Below, piece after piece: positions 43,499 to 56,336 of a DNA stretch of 64,000 nt; position 1 is the first letter of the stretch; every line of letters begins with the position of its first letter. Origin of the DNA: Xestospongia muta. Lineage: Eukaryota > Porifera > Demospongiae > Haplosclerida > Petrosiidae. The notes beneath the pieces are model-generated. The model had not been told where the DNA came from and made no database searches. It saw only the letters and a list, made by a program, of their open reading frames with translations. The stretch covers positions 1,428,501 to 1,492,500 of the forward strand of contig OY848929.1 of the NCBI GenBank assembly GCA_963693285.1, given 5' to 3'. The position numbers and the translations under genes are program-made.

Positions 43499-44012
43499 TT
43501 ATTCATTTGGTTTTATTGGTATATTATATATATAGCATGTACCAGGTTGTGGTTGCATATAATACAGCTGTGATGGATTCTGGATATATCCTCTAGTCTC
43601 ATAAGTTGTTGCAGTCACGATTGTCTCTTCATAATATGATTGATCCTCAGAATCACTTGATGTATCCTTGTTCTTTCTCTCCTCTACTATCTGAGCTACA
43701 TGCTGATGGAATTGATGACTTCCTGGCTGTTCAGTATCTGCAGAAAGTAAGATATAAAGTTATTGATTGCATCTCATACGTTAGGTCACATTTTATGCCA
43801 TTGATTGTGAAAAATACCTTTGATAGTGGGTTCTGTAGGTTTCTTTTGTCGTTTGCCAGTTGTTTTGAAGCGATAGATAAAAATTGAGATATAGATGATT
43901 TCTAATAAGACAGTTAGCGCCAGAAATATGACTATCAGGTGCCAGGATTCTGTCAAAGTAGAAAGTTTTAGTGGCACGTATGAAAACAGCTAAAAATCTT
44001 ACCAAGCCCCAT
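43499..44012 (-). CDS. Small single-pass membrane protein (paralogue of the PARP gene's 5' module)
   Basis: Exons 44003-44012 (10 nt), 43818-43949 (132 nt), 43499-43737 join in frame to 126 aa. The first 10 nt encode MGL and one base. The second exon encodes a membrane span (WHLIVIFLALTVLLEIIYIS) and a basic stop-transfer segment (YRFKTTGKRQKK). The C-terminal ~78 residues are polar with several Tyr (SYYEETIVTATTYETRGY) and no known domain. Without a cleavable signal peptide it is probably a signal-anchor protein with a short N-terminus. Exon sizes and sequence match the first two exons of the PARP gene 2 kb upstream. Function unknown. Confidence 0.72.
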
Positions 44013-44043
44013 TGCTGTTGCAAAATGAAGGGGTGTGGCTGGT

Positions 44044-44054
44044 GTGCGCATGCG
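44044..44054 (-). promoter_or_regulatory. NRF1-like palindrome upstream of the small membrane protein
   Basis: TGCGCATGCGT about 33 bp before the start codon matches the NRF1 consensus. The surrounding GTGTGGCTGGTGTGCGCATG resembles the element before the PARP gene, so the promoter was duplicated with the module. Confidence 0.6.
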
Positions 44055-44184
44055 TAGTTGTTAAATTTTGCCGCGCTGCACCTAGACTTCCTACGTGATT
44101 GATTACGTAGGACAATTAAAGTAGGATAATTACAGTAAAAGTTAATACAAAAAGTTAAAAAATAAAAAAAATCCCCAGCATTTT

Positions 44185-46249
44185 CTAATATTTTTTATAT
44201 TTAATAATGTAAGCAGGATATGTTTGAGAATCATTGTAGACTACAAAAATAGAAGGATTGGCTATATTATCAACTGTAGAATCAAAAGGAACATGTTGGT
44301 TTATTTGAGGATTCTTGGGTGGAGGAACAACCATATTAGACTCTCCTTTTGTGTACTCTCCAGTCAGTACCCATGCCAGATACACATAACAATATCCATT
44401 ACCATCAGGAGATGTATATCCATTGGAATAAGAAGAATCACGAGCAAAGTAGACACCTTTACCATAAGCTGTTGCTATATTCAAAAGACAGTATAACACA
44501 ATAATTTAACATCAATAAACATACCATTCTTTCCTGCAAAGCTACGATTAAAACCTTGATTATTAATTTTATCTAATGTGTCAGGACTTGTTCCATGAAA
44601 CAACCATCGTTCATTTTGGTGACCTCGAGGATTGTGTTCGTCCATCTCCTTCTTCTTTACAATATATTGTTTATAAAGACCTGGATGTTGTATTCGTTGG
44701 ATGCTCACAATTTGATTGTAATTGTTTCCTTTAGTCATTGTCTTATTGAATTCTCTCTCTACACTATTATACTCAGGACTACCAGCTGCAAGAGGGACAA
44801 GATGGACAAGTTTTTCTTTTCCAGTGGAATCAGTTGGGATAGGGTCCCAGTTTTTTGGTTTATGATTCTTAAGAAGAGTTCCAATACCAGGTTGAGGAAC
44901 CTGAACTTGATCAAGTTCACCCTGAGATAGTTCTATGCCTAGACCTACAAATATCAACAATCATTGTAGTAATAATATGTGACCTGTTTTGCAAAAAGGG
45001 ACTACTTCTGTCAAAACATTTGTGACCTGATTTGTAAAAAAACCAACAGTGAAAACACACAAAAAACATTTTTTGTATACATACAGCTGCTATATATATA
45101 TGCATAACTATTCTTGTGTATGCAAAACTATTTTTAACTGTTTTTTTTATAAATCAGGTCACGAATATTTTGAAAGAAGTACATGGTCTCTTTTTGCAAA
45201 TCCGGTCACAGACATCATGCATATAACAAGCTGTTTCTTAGCGATAAATTTAATTAATTTTACATGAATGGAATATACATGTAATTTGTGTAAGTTACTT
45301 GATCTATTACTTTACAGTAATACTATGCAGAAATAACTGATATGCATCAAGAGAGGTGGTGATAGTACTATAATTAATGTTGAGACTTTTGGTCTTCCTT
45401 AATATTATTATATAGAGATGTAGTATCTAATGTATGGAAGACTGCATACTTGCATAGCCTACTAAAAATAATTTAGAAAATCACGAAACCAAATTGTTAT
45501 TCAGAAACCAATCAAAAACTGAAAATTATTAACTAATAGTTATTGTTTTGTTTCCTTTTGATTGCCTTAACACTCATGGTACCCTTTACATTGTTTACAT
45601 AAGCATTTTTTTCTGTTTAGGTAACTTACCTTTGGTAAGCTGAACAGGAAATTAATATATTTGAATTATAAGTTAATGCTGATGATGCCACTATCTCAAA
45701 CTTTCAATGAAGTATGGCCTCTAGGCTGCGCCACCAGATAGATTTACAAGTATGCATATTCCTCCTCGACAATAAAATCAGTACACCAACAACAGAGTAC
45801 AGTTATAAACTATTTTTATGCTGTGCCTTCAGTCCCAGCAAAAAACGCTATACTTCAATGTGAAATTAATACAATACTCCAGACCCTAAATTTTGGAGCT
45901 TAAATGTAATTTTGCATTAAGTATGGCTTTTTCTGCTGGGACTATTACCACAGAGTACAGTTATAAACTATTTTGGCATTGAGTCTCAATTGTAGCAAAC
46001 ATTTACCAAAAGACTAAAGTGGTAGAACCTAAACAATAATATATATACCTGTATTAGTAGAGTTGCTCTTTGGTATACCATATCTACATTTATTTCTGTA
46101 ATGATAGATGAAAATTGAGATAAAAAAGCACTCTAGCAATGCAGTTACGACCACACAGATAGCAATCAGGTGCCATAATTCTAAAAAGAGAAAACAAACA
46201 TTACGAGTGATTGACAAATTCATTGGTAGCTTTACGCACCCAGCTCCAT
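44185..46249 (-). CDS. Membrane-anchored PARP-type mono-ADP-ribosyltransferase
   Basis: Exons 46240-46249 (10 nt), 46049-46180 (132 nt), 44525-44944, 44185-44474 join in frame to 283 aa. Residues 4-30 form a membrane span (WHLIAICVVVTALLECFFIS) followed by basic residues. After a short linker comes a PARP catalytic domain closest to the PARP14/15 type: WLFHGTSPDTLDKINNQGF, then YGKGVYFARDSSYS, then ANPSIFVVYNDSQTYP. The catalytic His and Tyr are present. The third position, Glu in PARP1, is Ile here (SIFVVY), which in known families goes with mono-ADP-ribosylation. The membrane exon joins through a 1.1-kb intron with matching phase. The catalytic side would be cytosolic if the basic flank faces the cytosol. 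Macrodomains typical of PARP14 are absent. Confidence 0.8.
44978..45210. mobile_element. MITE-like element, copy 2 (~233 bp)
   Basis: Starts TGTGACCTGTTTTGCAAAAA and ends GCAAATCCGGTCACA; inner sequence includes ACATACAGCTGCTATA as in the other copies. It sits in the long intron of the PARP gene. Confidence 0.85.
45831..45943. mobile_element. Short inverted-repeat element, different family (~113 bp)
   Basis: Begins AGTCCCAGCAAAAAACGCTA and ends in the near-complement AAGTATGGCTTTTTCTGCTG followed by GGACT; the two arms pair over about 25 bp. It is bracketed by a direct repeat of ACAGAGTACAGTTATAAACT (45792 and 45951). Lies in the PARP gene intron. Could be a MITE remnant or a recent hairpin-forming insertion. 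Confidence 0.6.
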
Positions 46250-46383
46250 ACCATTGAAGTTGTAACCTTTAAGATTGAACCACGATGGGAGTGGCTCTTG
46301 CGCGCATGCGCATTTACATCTGTCACTAAAACTTTGTTTTTCAGTTGCCTAGGTGAATTGATCAGTTATCATCTTCTTCAGAA
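46250..46383. promoter_or_regulatory. Bidirectional promoter PARP gene / CLUAP1, with NRF1-like site and degenerate X-box
   Basis: 134 bp between divergent starts. CGCGCATGCGCA at 46301 matches the NRF1 consensus. GTTGCCTAGGTGAA at 46344, 40 bp before the CLUAP1 start, has one perfect RFX X-box half (GTTGCC) and a poor second half; RFX sites typically control ciliary genes. Motif calls are by eye. Confidence 0.55.
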
Positions 46384-47529
46384 ATGTCTTACAGAGAAGT
46401 TAGGAACTTCACAGAGATGATGCACACTTTAGGCTATCCAAGGCTGATATCAATGGAGAACTTTAGACAGCCTAATTTCTCTCTTGTAGCTGAAATTCTT
46501 ACTTGGTTAATTCAGAGATATGACCCATCAGCAGATATAGTAACAGATATAGAGACAGAACAGGATCGTGTCATCTTTATCAAGTCGGCTGCCCAATTAA
46601 TGGCAACAAAAGCACATATAAAATTGAACACAAAGAAACTCTATGGTGCTGATGGCTATGCTGTCAAAGAGCTTCTAAAGATCACCTCAGTTCTCTATTC
46701 AGCTATGCGTTCAAATGAAGATAAAATAGAAAATGAGTCAGAGTCCACTTCAGTCCATAATCAACTGATGAGTAAAAGCACAGATCTAAAGGCATGTCGT
46801 CAACTAGCATCAGAAATCACCACAAAGGGTGCCAATTTATATAAACTTTTAGGACAAGAAGTTGACTTGAGAGAGGCAAGACTCAGCGCTATATCACGAT
46901 CTGTTGACATAGACGAGATTGAAAGAGGCATTGAGAACAGTATAGCAGCTGTAAATGCAGAAATTCAACGCATGAATCAGAGAATGGACAATGCAGCTTC
47001 TGATGAGGCTAGCTTAGAAGTAAAAATTGAAAAGAAGAGACAAGAACTGGAGAGAAATAAGAAACGATTACAAAGCCTTGCAAATGTAAGACCTGCTTAC
47101 ATGGATGAGTATGAGAGATTGGAGTCAGAATTGCAGCGTCAATATGAGGTTTATGTGGAAAAATTTCGTAATTTAGCTTATTTAGAACTGCAACTTGAAG
47201 ATCACAAACAAGTTGAGCGAGACAGACAAGAACAACAAGAACATACTTTACTAGAAATGAAACTTCAAGTTCAACAAGAAAATGCCAAAACTCTAAATGA
47301 TGCTGTTGTACAAGATGATATTATTGACACAGAAGAGCAAGCAAAGACTCGTTTTGTTGGAAATATGACTGGAGAAGGGATTGCCAGTGATGAAGGCAGT
47401 GCTTCTCTTAGTTCTGGCAGTAGAAACGATGAGGAAGAAATGTTGGGTGGCCTACAAGAAGAGGAGGAAGAAGGAGAGTTTGTGGAGGGAGGACATAATG
47501 AAGAGATTGACTCTGATGGAGACTTTTAG
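46384..47529 (+). CDS. CLUAP1: CLUAP1 (IFT38), intraflagellar transport protein
   Basis: Intronless, 381 aa (human about 413). The N-terminus MSYREVRNFTEMMHTLGYPR, then EQDRVIFIKSAAQLMATKAH and YAVKELLKITSVLYSAM, matches CLUAP1, a calponin-homology-like fold. Residues about 130-310 are coiled coil (ASDEASLEVKIEKKRQELER; VRPAYMDEYERLE). The acidic C-terminus ends in IDSDGDF, like the vertebrate DNDF ending. CLUAP1 is a subunit of IFT-B needed to build cilia and flagella, consistent with flagellated sponge cells. AATAAA lies 53 bp after the stop. Lack of introns, in a genome where neighbours have many, suggests ancient retroposition or intron loss; the frame is intact. Confidence 0.95.
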   Translation: MSYREVRNFTEMMHTLGYPRLISMENFRQPNFSLVAEILTWLIQRYDPSADIVTDIETEQDRVIFIKSAAQLMATKAHIKLNTKKLYGADGYAVKELLKITSVLYSAMRSNEDKIENESESTSVHNQLMSKSTDLKACRQLASEITTKGANLYKLLGQEVDLREARLSAISRSVDIDEIERGIENSIAAVNAEIQRMNQRMDNAASDEASLEVKIEKKRQELERNKKRLQSLANVRPAYMDEYERLESELQRQYEVYVEKFRNLAYLELQLEDHKQVERDRQEQQEHTLLEMKLQVQQENAKTLNDAVVQDDIIDTEEQAKTRFVGNMTGEGIASDEGSASLSSGSRNDEEEMLGGLQEEEEEGEFVEGGHNEEIDSDGDF

Positions 47530-47718
47530 AGTTATTTTTATTGATTAGGCATCACATCACTTGTTCCAATGATTTTACAATGAATAAAGTATACGGAGCT
47601 ATATTAATTTTTCCTCATTACATTTCAATGTAAATTTTAGAATGTTTCCGTTTACGTCAGTAATTCTAGATAAATTAGTACCCACGTGTAAGTTCTTTGT
47701 AGTGTAAAATTATATAAA

Positions 47719-50896
<3,178 letters not shown>

Positions 50897-51277
50897 GTGA
50901 GCTATTTACCTACTACATTAATTAGCACTTTCAATTTCAAATTCTGTTCTGTGTTGCTTTGTATGCATATCACTTGGTTGAATTCAAAAAGGAAATGAGC
51001 AACCTTGGGAATTGATGCGATGATAAAAAATTATCAAGTTCATAGTAGTAGTCCCTAGTACACTTGCGGTCTGTATGTGTACATAAAACAGTTAATTTAT
51101 ACTTTTATGTGCTTGTATAAGGTCAATGTTGAAACTTTGCATTTATGGTCACGTTGCAATAACATGCTGAAATATTAATCTCTAATATTTCCTACTATCA
51201 CAACACTTGATGTAATCAGATAGTAGTGTGGTATCTTATTTAATACCCTTGCTCAGCTGAGAGTTCAGTTATTTGCA
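50897..51277. other. Start of the open-ended RRP12 intron / upstream region of receptor-like gene 1
   Basis: No exon seen. About 30 bp before the next ATG is TTTAATACCCTTGCTCAGCT; no clear TATA box. Confidence 0.5.
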
Positions 51278-54200
51278 ATGGCAGCCTTTAGCTATAAAGT
51301 CTTTATAGCACAGGTGTGGTTAGTGTTCTTGTGTGCTATCCAGTTCTCTTCTGCTATTAACCAGTACACTGTATGCAGTAATAATACTAGTGGTTGTAAT
51401 AACCTCTCCTATTACTTGGATAATGAGCTCATGATCTCTAACACTGTCTTGTACTTTCTTAATGGAACTCACATCTTGGAGAAAGAGGAGCCAGTAGTGG
51501 TAAGTGGAGTAACTAACTTGACATTACAGGGAGTTGGAGAGATGATAGAAGGGTATCACTGGACAGTAAGACAGTCTATTGTTAAAATAACTTGTGCAAG
51601 TTTAAAGGGAGGACTTATTTTTATTAACTCATCTGTCAACTTCAAAATGCTGACCTTTTATCAATGTGGTGCTTCAGTTGGTAGTCAGCGACTTAAGCCA
51701 CATTTTGCACCATTTTTGAACGGACTGTACAAAATATCTTATGACTTTGAGTTGTATGCAGATATGTCAGCATCGATTGCTTTCTTGTTTTCAGAGAACA
51801 TAAATTTTCACAGTGTTTCCATTCAGAATTGTTCTGGCTTCTGTCTGTTCTCCTTGAACACCATTAATTTCAATATGGAACAGGTCTACATAGCACACAC
51901 AAGTCCAACTGAGTATTATGAACAAGGATGCTGTAGTGACAATGCTGTAGATCTCAGATGTATTGGTGGTAATTTGATTATGTTCTATCTTGATAGGAAC
52001 GATTGCAATGACACAACAAGCCAAAATATATCATATAATGCGGATATCATGGATAGCATATTATCGTTTGGAGCCGGTTACTTCAACTATAGTATTAACA
52101 GGATAACAATGAGTTCTCTTACAATAGTTGATATAACTCGTAGTAATGTATTTGTCAACATGCAATCTGTTATTTTCTTTGAAAATTCTGGTGGTAATTT
52201 TGGTGCCTTGACATCCTACATGTTTTTATATGTAGATAATGTGACATCAGTCGGTGCTAACAAACATATCTGTCCTAACTCATGGCCGGGAATATCGTTT
52301 AAGATCTCAGTTACGAACGAAATAATGTGTCCGTACAAATTAAATGACCGTGGTTTCACGCTAACTGATGTACGAGTGAGTAACAGTAACTTTTCAAGCA
52401 ATTTAGCTGCTGATTCAGCAGGAATGAACTTGGACACTAGTCTAGTGGTCACATTCCTTCAAGTAGATGCTTATTTTATTGTAAACATCACTGATACTTA
52501 CGTTACTGATAACGTGGCTGCATTTGCTTCTTGTATTGGAATTGGTGGACTCACTCCAATATATGCTTCTACAATAATATTTAGCTTGACTAATGTTGTT
52601 CTAGTTAGAAACCATTTTTACTCTACTTACTTGCCATATGATGCAAAAGAGTTAAAAAATCCATACAAAGGTGTTGCACCCTCTTGTCTAACTTTTGGTA
52701 ACACAGCTTTTGCTATCTTTGAAAATGTAACTATTGCTAATCACGATTCTTTGGGTATTTACAGTTACAACACTCTTCTGGTTATAACTGGTTATACAGT
52801 GTTACAAAATAATACAGGAACCCTTGGTGGAGGACTGATGTTGATAGGGACTTCAGCCTTTGTCCTAAAATCAGCAAATTTAAGTTTCATTAACAACCGT
52901 GCTGAGAGAGGTGCTGGTATATACATCTCCCCACCTCTTGTTTCCTCCGTTCGGTATCCTTTCTGTCAGTATCAGATCCATGGAGATCTAAATACCTCTG
53001 ATTCTATCATTAACTTTATTGGAAACAAAGCATCTATAACAGGTGATGTTCTCTATGGAGGTAATGTTAATGATTGCCTTTTATTTTCACAGTCAGGAGT
53101 GACAAGTAGTGATTTAGACTTTGATAGTTTGTTCTCATATGATAAAAACTCTGAGATGGACTTTGCAATATCATCTGATGCATCAAGGGTGTGTTTCTGT
53201 GAGGACGATATTGCTGTGTGTGATCAAACTCACTTAACTACTAAGGCAATCTTTCCTGGACAGACTGTTAATATCAGTGTTGCTGCTATTGGTGAATTAG
53301 ATGGATACACTACTGGAAGAATGATAATTGATAGAGATTTTTACCGTAGTGAAAAAATAGATGTAGCTAGGTGTATTAATGTATCACTATCACTACCCAG
53401 TACTACAAACAGATCAGGTATTAAGTCCAATTTAACCCTTCAATTAACAATTGACGATCCCTTTAATCGTCAGGAAAATGTACCTCTTTCACTCACATTA
53501 CCGATACTTACATGTCCTCCTGGATTTATGCTGACATCTTACTTTACTTGTGAATGTAGTTCTTTTATAGTTGACTTTATAGCAAATGTGTCGTGTTCTA
53601 TAGAAGATGGGAAAATTTCACATCATGGAGATGCATGGGTTGGTTTTGATGAATCCGCTAATTGCATTCTTCTCTCCAAACATTGTCCGTTTGATTACTG
53701 CTCTAACAATGATGTGTCTTTTAATCTTTCTAATTCTGATGTCCAGTGTCAACTTAACAGAGCTGGTATTTTATGTGGTGAGTGTTCTGAAGGCTTGTCT
53801 CTTATGTTAGGTTCTAACAAATGTGGGAAGTGTTCTAATAATGGTATTGCTCTGTTACTAGTGTTTGGTATGGCAGGACTAGCTCTTGTTATTTTATTAA
53901 TTGGTTTAAATTTAACAGTATCTGTGGGTACCATCAATGGTCTCATCTTCTATGCTAACATTGTTAAAGTGAATGAAGCTATTTTCTTTCCCAACGGTCC
54001 TATACCATTTCTTAGTCAATTCATCTCATGGCTCAATCTTGACTTTGGGTTTGAGACCTGTTTCTACAATGGTATGACACCCTATGATAAAATATGGCTT
54101 CAGTTTTTATTCCCTTTTTACATATGGGTTATAATGGTTGCAATCATCATTGCTTGTCGCTATTCTACCAAATTATCTAAACTAGTGGGATCTAATGCTG

Positions 54201-54982
54201 TACCAGTTCTAGCTACACTCTTATTGCTCTCCTATGTTAAGATCATTCGTATATATATACTTGCACTTAAAGTATCCTATGTTCATTGTGGTGAAAATAC
54301 TATTAACACTGTTTGGGCTGTAAATGGTAATGTTCCATATTGGAGTGCCAACCATGTCGCTCTCTTTCTAGTCTCCATCTTTGTGTTATTGTTTACTGTC
54401 ATCCCTTACACAATGTTTGTTACTTTAATACCTGTATTAGAGAAATGTTCACAACACTGTGGAAGGATCTGGCTACGTTTTGCCAAACCTATATCAGATG
54501 CATACAGCGGTCCCTTCAAAGACGGATATCGGTTTTGGTCTGGTCTTATTCTTCTAGCTCGACTAGTAATAGCCATTGCTGTGCCATTTTTAAATCAAAA
54601 TGACCGTCTGTTTCTAGTGCTGTTCATTCTCTTCTTTCTCATATTTTTTTTTGCTGGAAGTGGTGGTCCTTACAAAAACTTGCCCTTAAACATTTTAGAT
54701 ATATGGTTTCTTAGTAATCTTCAAGGAATGGCTGTTTTGGCACTCGGAAATCTAGCTCCTGTCGGCACTCGAATATCTGTGAGTTTTGCTTTTGTCTCAT
54801 TCTTTATAATTGTAGTGTGGCATGTGATTTGTCAGCTCAAGAAGTCGGACATCTTATTAAAGTGTCGACCAAAAACGGAAGACTTGACAGAAGTAAATAA
54901 AAGTAAAAAACCACTGACATCTGTTGTTAGTATTCATGATTATAATAAATTACGTGAGTCTCTTCTTGATGAAACATATTAA
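51278..54982 (+). CDS. Large receptor-like protein: beta-helix-type ectodomain plus about eight membrane spans, copy 1
   Basis: Intronless, 1,234 aa. Signal peptide around VWLVFLCAIQFSSA. The ectodomain of about 820 residues is rich in Asn/Ser/Thr/Val with recurring short strand-turn units (LTLQGVG, SVSIQNCSGF, LLVITGYTVLQNNTGTLGGG, ANLSFINNRAERGAGIYI), as in right-handed beta-helices. A Cys-rich neck follows (CPPGFMLTSYFTCEC, then AGILCGECSEGLSLMLGSNK and CGKCS). The membrane region starts IALLLVFGMAGLALVILLIG and contains VLATLLLLSYVKIIRI and SDAYSGPFKDGYRFWSG; about eight spans end near HVICQL, with a short cytosolic tail. Such proteins occur in sponge and cnidarian genomes but, to my knowledge, have no assigned function. 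A sensor or adhesion receptor is inferred. Copy 2 is nearly identical after residue ~45. Confidence 0.8.
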   Translation: MAAFSYKVFIAQVWLVFLCAIQFSSAINQYTVCSNNTSGCNNLSYYLDNELMISNTVLYFLNGTHILEKEEPVVVSGVTNLTLQGVGEMIEGYHWTVRQSIVKITCASLKGGLIFINSSVNFKMLTFYQCGASVGSQRLKPHFAPFLNGLYKISYDFELYADMSASIAFLFSENINFHSVSIQNCSGFCLFSLNTINFNMEQVYIAHTSPTEYYEQGCCSDNAVDLRCIGGNLIMFYLDRNDCNDTTSQNISYNADIMDSILSFGAGYFNYSINRITMSSLTIVDITRSNVFVNMQSVIFFENSGGNFGALTSYMFLYVDNVTSVGANKHICPNSWPGISFKISVTNEIMCPYKLNDRGFTLTDVRVSNSNFSSNLAADSAGMNLDTSLVVTFLQVDAYFIVNITDTYVTDNVAAFASCIGIGGLTPIYASTIIFSLTNVVLVRNHFYSTYLPYDAKELKNPYKGVAPSCLTFGNTAFAIFENVTIANHDSLGIYSYNTLLVITGYTVLQNNTGTLGGGLMLIGTSAFVLKSANLSFINNRAERGAGIYISPPLVSSVRYPFCQYQIHGDLNTSDSIINFIGNKASITGDVLYGGNVNDCLLFSQSGVTSSDLDFDSLFSYDKNSEMDFAISSDASRVCFCEDDIAVCDQTHLTTKAIFPGQTVNISVAAIGELDGYTTGRMIIDRDFYRSEKIDVARCINVSLSLPSTTNRSGIKSNLTLQLTIDDPFNRQENVPLSLTLPILTCPPGFMLTSYFTCECSSFIVDFIANVSCSIEDGKISHHGDAWVGFDESANCILLSKHCPFDYCSNNDVSFNLSNSDVQCQLNRAGILCGECSEGLSLMLGSNKCGKCSNNGIALLLVFGMAGLALVILLIGLNLTVSVGTINGLIFYANIVKVNEAIFFPNGPIPFLSQFISWLNLDFGFETCFYNGMTPYDKIWLQFLFPFYIWVIMVAIIIACRYSTKLSKLVGSNAVPVLATLLLLSYVKIIRIYILALKVSYVHCGENTINTVWAVNGNVPYWSANHVALFLVSIFVLLFTVIPYTMFVTLIPVLEKCSQHCGRIWLRFAKPISDAYSGPFKDGYRFWSGLILLARLVIAIAVPFLNQNDRLFLVLFILFFLIFFFAGSGGPYKNLPLNILDIWFLSNLQGMAVLALGNLAPVGTRISVSFAFVSFFIIVVWHVICQLKKSDILLKCRPKTEDLTEVNKSKKPLTSVVSIHDYNKLRESLLDETY

Positions 54983-56336
54983 TGTGTGTTATAATATCTC
55001 TGAGTGTGTATTTTATATCTTAGTTAGTATTGTGTGTTATAATTAATAAGATGTGTGTCATTCACTGAAGGAATTCTATGTCCATTGTTAATAGTTATTC
55101 TACTATATAAACTGATACGACATGTGTCACTATTCACAAGTTGGATCATCATTAGGTGTTAGTGATATAGTATCCACACTCCTACATATCTTAACATAGT
55201 AACAGTAGTGTCTTCTGTTATGTTAACGGTAGTACTATGGTATCATAAAGTGACTTACAATTTACTATTGTGCTAGTGTTAAATTACATCATCTTTCTTT
55301 GTCATCTGATAAGAGACAGCTGATTGACTCATATAGATAGATACTAAGAATTACATAGATACACATAGATTACCTTGTGCAGTAAAAGGTTAGATTTATT
55401 GATAAGTGTGGCTTTGGTGTCTCAGAATAAAAGTAATTACATGTACATATATGCACATGTATATGTACATGTATATATGTGTATATAAATTGTAACACAA
55501 ATAATACATACCTAGCTTCTAACTTAGTTTTTGATCTCATTCACTTTCACACACTACTCTACATATCCTTCTGCTATTATCAATTGCTTTAAATTTATCT
55601 GCTCTTTGCTTGCTTCAAATTTTGTTACATTGCTAAATGTTAAGTAATGCTTTCTATATGGAACTAACTAAAACTACAACTAAAACAACACTAATACTTA
55701 CACATGTACATATTAGATGTTACTCTACATGCTACTATATGTAAACATATGCATCTAGCACATATGGAAGCTAAAGACAACATTGTCTGTAAAGACAGAA
55801 CATTGACAGATACCGACTATTCATAGAACATGTGACACTTGCCAAGTTTCTTGTTGTTTTAAAAAAGGATAACCTCTTTCGTAGTCAGAGGTCAACCCTC
55901 CACATTTTGAATTGTCACATGACACACAGCTGGATTCTCAAGCCGAAAAATGTTATTTGTTAAATCAATATTGGATGTACAATTAAATACAGAGACGGTA
56001 GCTATGTTATTACTATGACACTATTTAGGACACATAATTACTGTTAAAGGACATCATCAGTGACATATACAACTGTGTATAGTCCTCAATATCAATTCCT
56101 TATTTCCTTATCATATAGTTTGGGATAATAACTGATTACCAATGATACTTTCAATGTTTTAATATTGTTATAATACATTACTAGTAACTTACCAATATTA
56201 TTATATTAAAATTATACTCTGTACTATGTTTACATAGTAACTGATCACTATCACTATAATTAGTGAATGTCATGTGATCATAGTCTGCTCTAGTCTCCAG
56301 AGGATCACTTTATCTTATTCTCCTATTTGTTTAACT
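54983..56336. other. Spacer between receptor-like copies 1 and 2
   Basis: 54983-55232 is repeated after copy 2 (60048-60288). 55438-55490 is an ACATGTATATG-rich stretch. The remainder to 56270 has no counterpart after copy 2 and no gene that I see. 56275-56336 is repeated before copy 3. Confidence 0.75.
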
